64,000 bases of DNA from Bradyrhizobium sp. CCBAU 53421 (GCF_015291625.1 NZ_CP030047.1:682001-746000), one strand, 5' to 3'; positions 38,491 through 48,795 are shown, counted from the stretch's first letter. Numbers and translations are program-made. The notes: generated by a model not told the origin, from the letters alone.

Positions 38491-38670
38491 CCTCAACGAT
38501 TGTGCCGCGTTGGCAATTTTCATTCAATCACCGGTTGAGCTTCGCGTCCGCGAGCCGCGACCACTGACTGCGGAACTCGCGTCATGAAACGGACGTTCGC
38601 GCGTGCTCGCTGCGCGACGATCGGAGTCTTCCGCTCCGGACAATTCGGATTCGATCGTGCCGAAAGAACA

Positions 38671-38698
38671 ACGCCTGCCGAAGCGATCCGGCAGGCGT
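38671..38698 (-). terminator. Terminator of the giant protein gene
   Basis: A perfect 10-bp stem ACGCCTGCCG / CGGCAGGCGT with an 8-base loop lies 22 bp past the stop, followed on the minus strand by TGTTCTTTC. It separates the giant gene from the collar operon downstream. Confidence 0.75.
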
Positions 38699-38719
38699 CG
38701 TGTTTGATACGGTGCCCGA

Positions 38720-41700
38720 TCAGACGATCAGGTCGTGATTCACCTGTAGGTGGGCGTGATTGTCGGTCGGCGTGCCGCCCATCGCAGCGAACGCTGCCTC
38801 GTGGCCGGTCCACCACGGGGCTGCTGCATTGGAAAGGCCGCTGAACAGATCGGACAGGGTCTGGGTGTTCGCGCCGGGGTCCGCATGGCTTGTGGCGGTC
38901 GCGGTCGGCGACTGGGTGAACGAGAAGTTGAAGCTGTCATGACTGGCCAGGCTGACCTGCGAAGACGCAGTGCCCTGCGTGGGCATGACGTGCGGCGCAG
39001 CCGTGTTGGCATCAGCAGCACTTGGCAACCGGCGCTCGCCATCGGCCAGGTTGATGTACATCAGGTCGCTGGAGTGGCTCGGCGTCGTGTCGTCCGCCAG
39101 GCCGATGACGTGACCGAGTTCGTGCGCCACCGCGGTCAGAAGGTCGAGATGTCCGGCTGCCGCACTGGTCGGGTCGGCGAACAGGTCGGTCGCGGTCGCG
39201 GCATGGGCAAATTCGAAATTGTCTGATGGGGTCGGGTCGACGAACCAGCCGTGTCCGGCGGCGCCGGCATCGATCGTGATGTGGCCGTTCGATTCCGCGC
39301 TGATGACATTGCCGCCGAGACTGGCGACGCTGAACGTGACCGCCTTCATGGTGGCGAGCTGGCTTGCCGTCGCGCCGGCCGTAGCCCATTGCGCGATCGC
39401 CGCGGAGATGACGGAATTCAGCTCCGTCTGGGTGAGGTTGGTTTCGCCCGCCGTCGGCGAGGCCGCTTCGACGCCGCCCGAGACGGCGACCATGAACTGG
39501 GCGCCGCCGAAATAGCCGCCGCCCGCGGCGTGGGTGGGATCACCGATGGCCTGCGTCCCGACCGCCCCGTTTCCGGTGCCGGTCACAGTGTTGTTGGCCG
39601 CGAGGTAGTTCGCCACTGCGGTGAAATCATAGGGCGAACCGGCATAGTTGGGACTGCCGATCAAGCCGGTTTTCGAAACGCCCTCCTGCTCGAGGAAGAC
39701 GCCGGCAACCAGGCCCAGGCCCGTGTTGCCGCCGAGATCGACGCTGTTCTTCAGCGCGCCGGCGCCCCCGATCGTGGCGTTCAGCAGGTTGTTGTCGCCG
39801 CCAACTCCGGTCGCCGATCCGTTCTGCACATCGATGCCGGCAAATCCGTTCGTCGAATCCAGCGTATCGATCGTGTTGCCCTGGATTACCGCGGTCATCG
39901 CTCCGCCGGCGCCGTTATGGTTCAGCGTAAAGATGCCGCCGACGACGCCGGAGATATGATTGTTGGTGATGGTCGTGCTCGACGTGCCCGCGCCGTCCTG
40001 GAAGACGTTGATGCCGATGCCCTGAGTGGAGCCGCTGCCGGCCACGCCTTGCGTGCCGATCGTGTTGCCGTCGATCGTGCCGGTGAAGTGCGCGTCGGTG
40101 CCGGTACCCTTGGTGACCGCGAGAGCGGCGCCGAGAGCGCCCTTGATGATGTTGTTCGCGATGTCGTAGGTCAGCGTGATATTGTTGGTTGGGCCGCCGC
40201 CGCCGATCGTGATGCCGCCGCCGCCGCTGACGATGTTCTGGTTGGTGTTGCTGAAATTGTCGCCCGTCATCACCAGGTCCGACGACACCGTGCCGAGCAG
40301 ATTGAGCTGGAACATGTCGCCGCGCGCGGAAGTGACGGTCGAGTTCTGGATCGTGGCGTTGAACGTACCGCCGGTGGCCTCGAAGCCGATCGCGTCGTTG
40401 GACGCATTGCCGGCCGCGGAATTGGTCGCGAAGGTCGAGCCGGTCACGGTAATGCGATTCAGCGTCTGGCCGCCGTCGTTGAACACGTGCAGGGCATCAT
40501 AGGCCGCACCGGTGAGGGTCGAGTTCGTGATCGACGCGGTGCCGGACAGGCCAGTGAAATAGACGTCGCCCTCGCCGATGCCGCCGACGCTGGTGCCGTT
40601 GGTGCCGGTCACCGTGGTGTGGCCGAGGGCAAAGCCGGTGACGCTGGTGCCGACGATGCCGTAGTTCTGGAAGTCATGCATCGTCATATAGGAGATCTGA
40701 ACGTCCTTGGTGTTGTTCAGATAGATTCCGCTGCCCTGCGTGGTGCTGCCGTCGGCGCCGCTCTTGTTGGCGATGGTGCCGCCGCTGCCTGCCGTCGAGC
40801 CGTCGCCGGTGATATGCAGGCCGCCATTGCCGGCCGCGGTGCCGGTGTTCGACAGGATGATGCCGTTGCTGGACCCGCCGCTCGAGGTGATGCTCTTGAG
40901 GATGAGGTTGGACGACCCGATCTGGGTGTTCTCGACATCCAGCGCGGTGCCGGTCCCTGACGTGATGGAGTTGGCGCTGCCGGTCAGCGTGATGGTGCCG
41001 CCATGGGTGAAGCTCATGCCGGTGCCGCTGGCGGTCTTGATCGTGAGGTCGGACATCGTGACGGTGCCGACATTGTTGCCGTCGTCGCTGATGCCGATGC
41101 CGGTCGAGGCCGAGGTATCGATGCTGACGCCGCTGATGGTGTGGCCCGTAGTGCCGAGCAGGTCGATACCGTTGTCGGCGCCGGTGACATGGATGACCGG
41201 ATCGGTGCCGCTCGCGGTGTTCGCCGTCACCAAAGCGCCGGTCACAGGATTGGTGAATGTCAGGGCGTGACTGCCGCCGACCAGATTGACGCCATTGGCG
41301 AGATTGATGCCGTTGGCTTCGGTGTATGTGCCGGATCTCAGCACGACGTAGTCGCCGGAGCCTGCCGGATTCGCCGCGTTGAAGGCGGCGATCGACGTGT
41401 ACGGATCCGCGGCGGTGCCGAGATTGTGGCTGTTGGCCAGCGCCGTGGCCGAGTTGTCGATGTAGAACACCTGCGGCACGACGCCGACGTGGAAGGTCTG
41501 CGGACCGGAGGCCTGCGCGCCCGGTGTGCCGGTGTTGCCGTTGTCGTTGACGTTCAGCGTGACGGTATCCGAGCCGGTGAAGCCGTCGTCGCTGTTGTAG
41601 GTCAGTGTCGCCAACGCGGTGTTGACCTGCGCGATGGTGCCGGTGAGCGTGACGGTATGGCTGGCGTTGTTGGTGAAGCTCGCGAGCCCCGTGGTGTCGA

Positions 41701-44700
41701 AGCTCAGAGCGGCATGGCTCGAGCTGATCGTGGCCGTGATGTTGCCGCTGCCGGCGTCGACGTCGGCGACCGACAGGCCGGAGATCGCGAGATTGGTGTG
41801 CGAGAAGGCGGTGCCGATCGAGTTGTCCGCCGGCACCGCCGCAGTGGGCGCATCGTTCACGGCGGTTACGCTTCCCGTCGTCGATGCCGTACCGGTGTCG
41901 TTGCCGCCATTCGCGGTGCCGCCGTCATCGTGCACGGTCAGGGTATAGGACCGCGCTGTGGTGTCGGGGTTCTCGCTGGTGTTGTTGAACTGGATCAGGT
42001 CGAGCGCCGCATTGTAGTGCGCCAGCGTGTCGGTGCCGGTGAAGCTGATGGTTTCGGTGCCGGCCGTGCTGGTGATGTCGAAATGGATGCCGCCGATGTC
42101 GCCGCTGCTGCCGGCATGACCCGCGATCGAGAGCGAATCCGACGGCTTCAGATCGTTCAGCACGAAGGTCGCATCGGTCAGATTGTTGCCTTCGGCGTCA
42201 GTGATCGTCAGGTTCGGTGTGATCGTGACCGGCGTCGAGCTCGCCGCCGGCGTGCCGTTCGGCGGTTCGGTGAATCCGCTGATGGCGCCGAAAGTGATGA
42301 CCGGCGCGTCGTTGACCGGCGTGACGTGAATTGTCGAGGTCGAGGTGTTGCTGTCCAGCGAGCCGTCATTGACCGTGAAGCTGACGGTGCGATCCGCCCC
42401 GGAGGGATTGTCGCTCGAGTTGAAATAGGTGATGGAATCGAGCGCGGCCTTGTAGTTGGCGACGCTGGAGGAGCCGGTCAGCGTCAGCACGCCGGTTGCG
42501 GCATTATACGATCCGGCGATGCCGTTCTGGCCGACGAAGCCCAGCACGTCCTGACCGGCGGCGAAGCCGCCGGTGATGGCAACCGTGGCGCCGACCATGT
42601 TGGCGCTGTCGACGTCGGACACGCTGACCGATGGATCGATCGCGGTCGCGACCTGGTTCTCGATGTAATTCAGCGTACCGCCGGCCGACGTGACCGGCGG
42701 ATCGTTGACCGGCGTGACGTTGATGGTGTCGGTGACCGGCGTGGAGTTCGCCGCGCCGTCATTGGCGATGATCGTCACGGTGCGCGCCAGGCCCGACGGG
42801 TTGTCGCTGGTGTTGAAATAGGTCACCGAGGCCAGCGCGGCCTGGTAGTTGGCGACCGTGTCGGTGCCGGTCAAGGTCAGCTTGCCGGTCGCGGCATCGA
42901 ACGTACCGGTGATGTTGGCGGTGTTGGTGAAACCCAGGATATCCTGGCCGTTGGCATAATTGCCGGTGATCTGCACCGTCGCGCCGGCCAGCGTGATGTT
43001 GTCGACGTCGGTGACGGTAATCGCGGGGTCGAACGCGGTCGCGGCTTGGTTCTCGGTGTAGTTCAAGGTGTGGCCGGCGGTGACCACGGGCGGGTCGTTG
43101 ACCGGGGTGACGTTGATGGTGTCGGTGACCGGCGTGCTGTCGAGCGTGCCGTCATTGGCCGTGATCGTCACGGTGCGCGCCAGTCCGGACGGATTGTCGC
43201 TGGTGTTGAAGTAGGTCACCGAGGCGAGCGCGGCCTGGTAGTTGGCGACGCTGGAGGTGCCGGTCAGCGTCAGCGTTCCGGTCGCGGCGTCGAACGAGCC
43301 GGTGATGCCGTTCTGCGGGTTGAAGCCGAGAACGTCCTCGCCGGCCACATAATTGCCGGTGATGTGCACGGTCGCGGACACCAGATTGGCATCGTCGGCG
43401 TCGGATACGGTGATCGCCGAATCGATCGCGGTCGCGGCCTGGTTTTCCGTGTAGTTCAGGGTATGGCCGGCGGTCACGACCGGTGCCTGGTCGACGACGA
43501 CCTGGATGGTGAAGGTCTGCTGGCTGTGCAGCGTGCCGTCGGAGGAGTCGACCGTGACGTCGTAGGACGGGTTGGCAGGATCGAAGACGATCTTGGTCGG
43601 ATCGGCGACCGTAACCTTGCCGGTGTTGGGGTCGATGGTGAAGCCGCCGCCGGACGTGTCGCCGACCAGCGAATAGGTCACCGCGGGTCCGTTGACGTCG
43701 GTCGAGGACGCCGTCAGGTGGGCATAGCTGCCCACCAGCGCGCCGACCGCGACGCGGTTGGCGGCGCCGTCGCTGTCGACCGGGGTCGATGGCGCGACGT
43801 CGGTGACGGCAATGGTGAAGGTCTGCGAGCTCGCCAGCGTACCGTCGCTGGCTTGCGCGGTCACCGTGTAGGAATGGGTCGGGCCGCTGCTCTCGTAATC
43901 GATCTTGGTGGGATCGGCGACGGTGATGACGCCGGTCGTCGCGTTGATGGTGAAGCCGCCGCCGGAGGTGTCGCCGATCAGCGAATAGGTCACGGCCGGG
44001 CCGTTGACGTCGGTCGACGACGCGGTGATGCCGACGGTCGAGCCGGCGGCCGCGCCTTCGGCGATCGTATTGGTGGTGGCGTCGGCATCGACCGGGGTCG
44101 ACGGCGCGGTGTCGTTGACGGCGATGGTGAAGGTCTGCGAGCTCGTGAGCGTGCCGTCGCTGGCTTGCGCGGTCACCGTGTAGGAGTGGCCTGCGCCGCT
44201 GCTCTCATAGTCGATCTTGGTGGGGTCGGCGACGGTGATGACGCCGGTTGTCGCGTCGATGGTGAAGCCGCCGCCGGAGGTGTCGCCGATCAGCGAATAG
44301 GTCACGGCGGGACCGTTGACGTCGGTCGCGGAAGCGGTGACGCCGACCGTCGAGCCGGCGGCGGCCCCTTCGGCGACTCTGTTGGCGGTGGGGTCGCTGT
44401 CGACCGGGGCCGACGGCGCAACGTCGGAGACGTTGATGGTGAAGGTCTGCGAACTCGCCAGCGTGCCGTCGCTGGCCTGTGCGGTCACCGTGTAGGAACG
44501 GGCCGCGCCGCTGCTCTCGTAGTCGATCTTGGTGGGGTCGGCGACGGTGATGACACCGGTCGCCGCGTTGATGGTGAAGCCGCCGCCGGAGGTGTCGCCG
44601 ATCAGCGAATAAGTCACGGCCGGGCCGTTGACGTCGACCGCCGAGGCGGTGATACCGACGGTGGAGCCCGCGGCCGCGCCTTCGGCGACGGTGTTGGCGG

Positions 44701-46759
44701 CGATATCGGCGTCGACCGGCGTCGACGGCGCGACGTCGTTGACAGCGATGACGAAGCTCTGCGTGCTGGTGCCGCCCTGGCCGTCGCTGGTCTGCGCGGT
44801 GATGGTATAGCTGTGGCCCGCGCCGCTGGTTTCGTAATCGACCTTGGTGGGATCGGCGATGGTGACGACGCCGGTTGTCGCATCGATCGTGAAGCCCCCG
44901 CCGGAGGTGTCGCCGACCAGCGAGTAGGTCACCGGCGGGCCGTTGACGTCGATCGAGGATACCGTGACGCCGACGGTGGTGCCGGCAGCGGCGCCTTCGG
45001 CGACCGCATTGGGCGTGGCGTCGGCGTCGACCGGGGTCGATGGCGGCGCGTTGGTGACGTCGATGGTGAAGGTCTGCGAACTCGCGAGCGTGCCGTCGCT
45101 GGCGGTCGCCGTCACGGTGTAGGCGTGGCCGGGCGCGCTCTCATAGTTGATCTTGGTCGGATCGGCGACGGTGATGATGCCGGTCGTCGGATCGATCGCA
45201 AAGCCGCCGCCGGAGCTATCGCCCGTCAGCGAATAAGTGACGCCGGGACCGTTGACGTCGGTCGCGTGCGCGGTGATGCCGACCGTAGTGCCGGCGGCCG
45301 CGCCCTCGACGACATGGTTGGTGGCGGCGTCGCTGTCGACCGGGGTCGACGGCGCGACGTCGCTGACGCCGATGGTGAAGGTCTGCGTGCTGGTCAGCGT
45401 GCCGTCGCTGGCCTGCGCGGTGATGGTATAGGCGTGGCCGGGGGCGGTTTCGAAATCGATCTTGGTCGGATCGGCGACGGTGACGACGCCGGTTGCCGCA
45501 TCGATGGTGAAGCCGTGCGTATCGCCGACCAGCGAATAGGTCACGGCGCCGCCATTGATGTCGGTGGCGTGCGCGGTGATCCCGACCGTGGTGCCGATGG
45601 CCGCGCCCTCGACCACCGAATTGACGGTGACGTCGGTATCGGTCGGCGCCGACGGCGGCGCGTCGGTGACGCCGATGGTGAACGTCTGGGTCGACGAGGT
45701 CGCGCCGGCGGTCGCGTGCACGGAGATGGTGTAGGCGTGGCCGGGCGCGCTCTCATAGTCGAGCTTGCTCGGATCGGCCACCGTGACGACGCCGGTATTG
45801 GGATCGATCTTGAAGCCGCCGCCGGAGGTGTCGCCGGTCAGCGAGTAGGTGGTTGCCGGACCGTTCGGATCGACCGCGGACGCGGTGATGCCGACCAGCG
45901 TGTTGACCGCGGCGCCTTCGACGACGCTGTTGGCGGCGGGATTGACGTCGACCGGCGTCGAGACCGGAACGTCGTTGACGTTGACCGTGAAGCTCTGCGA
46001 GCTGACGCCGCCATGGCCGTCACTGGCCTGCACGGTGATGGTGTAGGCGTGGCCGGGCGCGGTCTCGAAGTCGATCTTGGAGGAATCGGCGACGGTGACG
46101 ACGCCGGTGTTGGGATCGATCTTGAAGCCGCCGTTGGAGGAATCCGCCGTCAGCGAATAGGTGACGCCGGGGCCGTTGACGTCGGCCGAGGCTGCCGTGA
46201 TGCCGACCAGGGTATTGACCGCGGCGCCTTCGTTGACGGCGTTGGCGGCGGCGTTGCTGTCGACCGGTGTCGAGGGCGGCGCATTGCTGACCGCGATCAC
46301 GAAGCTTTGCGACGAGACGAAGATGCCGTCGGTTGCCTGCACATTGACGACGTAGCTGCCGCCGGAGCTTTCGAAGTCGACCTTGGTGGGATCAGCGACC
46401 GAGACCACGCCGGTGTTCGGATCGACCTTGAAGCCGCCATGGGAGGAATCCGCGGTCAGCGAATAGGTGACGGGAAGGCCGATCAGGCTGCTCGACTGCG
46501 CGGTGATGCCGACCGAGGTGTTGGCTGCCGCGCCTTCGACGACGGTGTTGGTGCTGGCATTGGTGTCGGTCGGCGGCGCCAGGAAGCCCTGGACCGGCGG
46601 CCACAGCGTGCCGGGAGGGCAGCCGAGGTAGAGATATTGCAGACCATACGTGTCGGCGAACGCCTGCGCGGCCGGATCGAGGATGATATGTCCGGTCGGA
46701 TCGAGGTGAAGCTCGGGGCGCGTTAAACCACCGATTGTATAGGCAGGTATGGTCGTCAT
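38720..46759 (-). CDS. Giant repeat protein with cadherin-like repeats, beta-helix and metzincin-type protease
   Basis: The predicted protein has 2679 residues and is poor in Cys, Lys and Arg but rich in Thr, Ser, Gly, Asp and Asn, like large secreted adhesins. Order: a short N-terminal cap (1-60); ten cadherin-like repeats of about 104 residues (61-1097), each with VTYSL, GGFxIDxxTGVVTVADPTKID and QTFTI; about five longer repeats (LNYTENQ, YFNTSDNPSG); a right-handed beta-helix-like stretch with many short turns (about 1780-2440); and a C-terminal protease. The zinc motif is HELGHVIGLADD (H2546), with the Met-turn DLMYINL shortly after. There is no Sec signal, so export probably uses a C-terminal signal (type I secretion), but no such system is in the window. 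ATG 46759 follows AGGAGC. Confidence 0.88.
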   Translation of the reverse strand: MTTIPAYTIGGLTRPELHLDPTGHIILDPAAQAFADTYGLQYLYLGCPPGTLWPPVQGFLAPPTDTNASTNTVVEGAAANTSVGITAQSSSLIGLPVTYSLTADSSHGGFKVDPNTGVVSVADPTKVDFESSGGSYVVNVQATDGIFVSSQSFVIAVSNAPPSTPVDSNAAANAVNEGAAVNTLVGITAASADVNGPGVTYSLTADSSNGGFKIDPNTGVVTVADSSKIDFETAPGHAYTITVQASDGHGGVSSQSFTVNVNDVPVSTPVDVNPAANSVVEGAAVNTLVGITASAVDPNGPATTYSLTGDTSGGGFKIDPNTGVVTVADPSKLDYESAPGHAYTISVHATAGATSSTQTFTIGVTDAPPSAPTDTDVTVNSVVEGAAIGTTVGITAHATDINGGAVTYSLVGDTHGFTIDAATGVVTVADPTKIDFETAPGHAYTITAQASDGTLTSTQTFTIGVSDVAPSTPVDSDAATNHVVEGAAAGTTVGITAHATDVNGPGVTYSLTGDSSGGGFAIDPTTGIITVADPTKINYESAPGHAYTVTATASDGTLASSQTFTIDVTNAPPSTPVDADATPNAVAEGAAAGTTVGVTVSSIDVNGPPVTYSLVGDTSGGGFTIDATTGVVTIADPTKVDYETSGAGHSYTITAQTSDGQGGTSTQSFVIAVNDVAPSTPVDADIAANTVAEGAAAGSTVGITASAVDVNGPAVTYSLIGDTSGGGFTINAATGVITVADPTKIDYESSGAARSYTVTAQASDGTLASSQTFTINVSDVAPSAPVDSDPTANRVAEGAAAGSTVGVTASATDVNGPAVTYSLIGDTSGGGFTIDATTGVITVADPTKIDYESSGAGHSYTVTAQASDGTLTSSQTFTIAVNDTAPSTPVDADATTNTIAEGAAAGSTVGITASSTDVNGPAVTYSLIGDTSGGGFTINATTGVITVADPTKIDYESSGPTHSYTVTAQASDGTLASSQTFTIAVTDVAPSTPVDSDGAANRVAVGALVGSYAHLTASSTDVNGPAVTYSLVGDTSGGGFTIDPNTGKVTVADPTKIVFDPANPSYDVTVDSSDGTLHSQQTFTIQVVVDQAPVVTAGHTLNYTENQAATAIDSAITVSDADDANLVSATVHITGNYVAGEDVLGFNPQNGITGSFDAATGTLTLTGTSSVANYQAALASVTYFNTSDNPSGLARTVTITANDGTLDSTPVTDTINVTPVNDPPVVTAGHTLNYTENQAATAFDPAITVTDVDNITLAGATVQITGNYANGQDILGFTNTANITGTFDAATGKLTLTGTDTVANYQAALASVTYFNTSDNPSGLARTVTIIANDGAANSTPVTDTINVTPVNDPPVTSAGGTLNYIENQVATAIDPSVSVSDVDSANMVGATVAITGGFAAGQDVLGFVGQNGIAGSYNAATGVLTLTGSSSVANYKAALDSITYFNSSDNPSGADRTVSFTVNDGSLDSNTSTSTIHVTPVNDAPVITFGAISGFTEPPNGTPAASSTPVTITPNLTITDAEGNNLTDATFVLNDLKPSDSLSIAGHAGSSGDIGGIHFDITSTAGTETISFTGTDTLAHYNAALDLIQFNNTSENPDTTARSYTLTVHDDGGTANGGNDTGTASTTGSVTAVNDAPTAAVPADNSIGTAFSHTNLAISGLSVADVDAGSGNITATISSSHAALSFDTTGLASFTNNASHTVTLTGTIAQVNTALATLTYNSDDGFTGSDTVTLNVNDNGNTGTPGAQASGPQTFHVGVVPQVFYIDNSATALANSHNLGTAADPYTSIAAFNAANPAGSGDYVVLRSGTYTEANGINLANGVNLVGGSHALTFTNPVTGALVTANTASGTDPVIHVTGADNGIDLLGTTGHTISGVSIDTSASTGIGISDDGNNVGTVTMSDLTIKTASGTGMSFTHGGTITLTGSANSITSGTGTALDVENTQIGSSNLILKSITSSGGSSNGIILSNTGTAAGNGGLHITGDGSTAGSGGTIANKSGADGSTTQGSGIYLNNTKDVQISYMTMHDFQNYGIVGTSVTGFALGHTTVTGTNGTSVGGIGEGDVYFTGLSGTASITNSTLTGAAYDALHVFNDGGQTLNRITVTGSTFATNSAAGNASNDAIGFEATGGTFNATIQNSTVTSARGDMFQLNLLGTVSSDLVMTGDNFSNTNQNIVSGGGGITIGGGGPTNNITLTYDIANNIIKGALGAALAVTKGTGTDAHFTGTIDGNTIGTQGVAGSGSTQGIGINVFQDGAGTSSTTITNNHISGVVGGIFTLNHNGAGGAMTAVIQGNTIDTLDSTNGFAGIDVQNGSATGVGGDNNLLNATIGGAGALKNSVDLGGNTGLGLVAGVFLEQEGVSKTGLIGSPNYAGSPYDFTAVANYLAANNTVTGTGNGAVGTQAIGDPTHAAGGGYFGGAQFMVAVSGGVEAASPTAGETNLTQTELNSVISAAIAQWATAGATASQLATMKAVTFSVASLGGNVISAESNGHITIDAGAAGHGWFVDPTPSDNFEFAHAATATDLFADPTSAAAGHLDLLTAVAHELGHVIGLADDTTPSHSSDLMYINLADGERRLPSAADANTAAPHVMPTQGTASSQVSLASHDSFNFSFTQSPTATATSHADPGANTQTLSDLFSGLSNAAAPWWTGHEAAFAAMGGTPTDNHAHLQVNHDLIV
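43468..46579 (-). repeat. Ten tandem coding repeats, about 300-315 bp each
   Basis: These are the DNA repeats that encode the cadherin-like units. Units 7 to 9 are nearly identical over long stretches, e.g. GTCGCCGATCAGCGAATA recurs at about 43971, 44284 and 44596, whereas units 1 to 4 have diverged. The gradient suggests recent expansion in the middle of the array and makes copy-number change by recombination likely. Confidence 0.85.
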
Positions 46760-46817
46760 GAGCGCTCCTGCGACCGGCGTGGAAGCCGATCAGTATTTAC
46801 AATTGTTGGGGACGATG

Positions 46818-46839
46818 ACGTGTGAAGCCATTCACACGT
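46818..46839. promoter_or_regulatory. Perfect palindrome upstream of the giant gene
   Basis: ACGTGTGAA-gcca-TTCACACGT, a 9-bp perfect inverted repeat, lies 59 bp before the start codon. It may be a regulator operator or a 5' leader hairpin. Confidence 0.45.
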
Positions 46840-47520
46840 TGAAGTTGATCGCCCGCGACCGGCGATCGCGCCGAGTCGCCTGCAATTCGAGAAGACCGCG
46901 ATGTCCGCGGAGCCGTGGCTGCAGCAAGGTCAAATGCGCTTGCCATTTACGTAGTCGCCTTCACATACTCGCGCCGCGACAAACACAATGAATGTTCGAG
47001 AAAAATGCGGCCGGCCAACAAAATTCATGCTTTGGCAACCATGACCGTATTGGCGATATTTCCGGGTGTCAATGTGTGCCCGGATGACAACCGCGCCGTT
47101 AACGATGATTTCGTCATGCAGCGAGAGGTAGAGTGGTGGAACCTGGCCGGTCCTGGCGTTTGCGCGCCGAGGTTGTTACGCCAAAAGTCGAACCCGAGGC
47201 AGTGTGACGCTTCCGTGAAGCGAGTTCGCGCTGTGATTGATTCGGGACGATCCGTCTGTGATCTATTGCCTTCGATAGGCCAGCCAAACTGCCCCTTTTC
47301 GTCGTCACGGTTTCGCGAGCGCGTCGTAAGGCTTTCAGACTACGCAACTATTTGCTTGATCCGGCGCCCATCTTGAACAGACTGGGGTGCGGCTACATCT
47401 GTGACGTCCGCTGCCGCGACATTGCGGTGGTCCATCCGTGTTGAATCACCGCAATTTGGTTGCGACTTTCGTAGCCCTGCTTTGGTCGGCGTGCTTCGTG
47501 GTCTTTTGGGGGAGAGGGAA
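46840..47520. other. Long divergent intergenic region
   Basis: This region of about 680 bp lies between the giant gene and the RND efflux operon. It should hold both promoters. I see no convincing gene: a 153-codon + frame (46915-47376) has no ribosome binding site or recognisable domain. The base before the efflux start is purine-rich (GGGGGAGAGGGAA). Confidence 0.5.
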
Positions 47521-48795
47521 TTGAGTTCGATTGACAGAACGGGGCGTCCGGTTCCGGTGAGCGGCGTCGAGCGTCATTCGCTTCGCCGCCAAGGATTGGT
47601 CAGGGCCCGCTGGCTCGGCCTCGCGCCGATCGGCTTGCTTGCCGCGCTGACGCTCGGCGGCTGCGACAACAAGAGCGCGCAATCACAGGCCGCGCCGCCG
47701 GCGCCGCCAGTCACCGTCGCTCAGCCGGTCAAGCGCACCGTCACCGATTGGGACGAATTCACCGGCCGCTTCGAGGCGATCGAGGAAGTCCAGGTCCGCG
47801 CCCGCGTCGGCGGCTTCGTCAACAGTGTCGAGTTCAAGGATGGCGCGATCGTCCATGCCGGCGATCTGCTCTACGTCATCGACCCGCGGCCGTTCGAGGC
47901 GGTCGTGCTGCAGGCCGAAGGTCAGCTCGCCGACGCGCGCGCCAAGGGCGAGCTTGCCAAGCGCGATCTCGAGCGCGGGCTCAATCTGGTGCAGACCAGC
48001 GCGGTCTCGGAGCAGGTCGTCGACCAGCGCCGCCAGGCGCTGCAGGCGGCTCGCGCCGCCGAGACGCAGGCCGAGGGCACGCTGAAGGCCGCGCAGCTCA
48101 ACGTCGAGTTCACCCATGTGCTGGCGCCGATCACCGGCCGCGTCAGTCGGCATCTGGTGACCCCGGGCAATCTGGTGCAGGGCAGCGAGGGTGGCGCGAC
48201 GCTGCTGACCTCGATCGTGTCGCTCGATCCGATCTACATCTATTTCGACGTCGACGAGGCGACCTATCAGCGCAACAGCAAGCTGTGGTTCGAAGGCCGG
48301 CGGCCGAGCTCGCGCGACACGGCGAACCCGGTGCAGGTGACGCTGACCGGCGAGACCAAGCCCTCGCATGAGGGCAAGATGGACTTCCTCGACAACCGCC
48401 TCGACGTCTCCACCGCGACGCTGCGCAGCCGCGCGATCATTCCGAACAAGGATCTCTCGATCCTGCCCGGCCAGTTCGGCCGCGTCCGTCTGATCGGCTC
48501 CTCGCCCTATGAGGCGCTGCTGATCCCGGATACCGCTGTTGCCACCGACCAGTCGCGCAAGATCGTGTTCGTGGTCAAGGACGACAACACGGTGGAAGCA
48601 AGAGCCGTTACGCTCGGGCCGCTGGATGAGGGCCTGCGCGTGATCCGCGAAGGCCTCAAGCCGGAGGATCATGTGATCGTCGACGGGCTGCAACGCGCCC
48701 GTGTCGGCGCCAAGGTGACGCCGAAGATGGCCCAGGCTCCGGCGGATACCAAGCCGGCGGCAGACACCAAGCCCGCGGCAGGTGCCAAGCCATGA
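47521..48795 (+). CDS. RND efflux periplasmic adaptor (membrane fusion protein)
   Basis: This 424-residue HlyD/AcrA-type adaptor links the inner-membrane pump to an outer-membrane channel. It starts with TTG 47521 directly behind GGGGGAGAGGGAA; no ATG fits. A hydrophobic segment ends in the lipobox LGGC (C48), so it is probably a lipoprotein. Next come the lipoyl-like domain (EVQVRARVGGFVNSVEFKDG and, after the coiled-coil hairpin, NVEFTHVLAPITGRVS) and the beta-barrel and membrane-proximal domains. The C-terminus has a Lys/Ala/Pro-rich tail with repeated DTKPAA. It overlaps the pump gene by four bases. Confidence 0.92.
   Translation: MSSIDRTGRPVPVSGVERHSLRRQGLVRARWLGLAPIGLLAALTLGGCDNKSAQSQAAPPAPPVTVAQPVKRTVTDWDEFTGRFEAIEEVQVRARVGGFVNSVEFKDGAIVHAGDLLYVIDPRPFEAVVLQAEGQLADARAKGELAKRDLERGLNLVQTSAVSEQVVDQRRQALQAARAAETQAEGTLKAAQLNVEFTHVLAPITGRVSRHLVTPGNLVQGSEGGATLLTSIVSLDPIYIYFDVDEATYQRNSKLWFEGRRPSSRDTANPVQVTLTGETKPSHEGKMDFLDNRLDVSTATLRSRAIIPNKDLSILPGQFGRVRLIGSSPYEALLIPDTAVATDQSRKIVFVVKDDNTVEARAVTLGPLDEGLRVIREGLKPEDHVIVDGLQRARVGAKVTPKMAQAPADTKPAADTKPAAGAKP

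Noticed and set aside
43468..46579. Regular repeats considered as a CRISPR array
   Set aside because: Units are about 300 bp, in frame and encode cadherin-like domains; they are not short repeats with unique spacers.
41003..46726. 1907-codon open frame on the + strand
   Set aside because: It is antisense to the giant repeat protein. High GC and repeated codons keep this frame open; it is a repetitive basic/acidic string without recognisable domains.
46915..47376. 153-codon + strand frame upstream of the efflux operon
   Set aside because: No ribosome binding site, no domain, and irregular composition.
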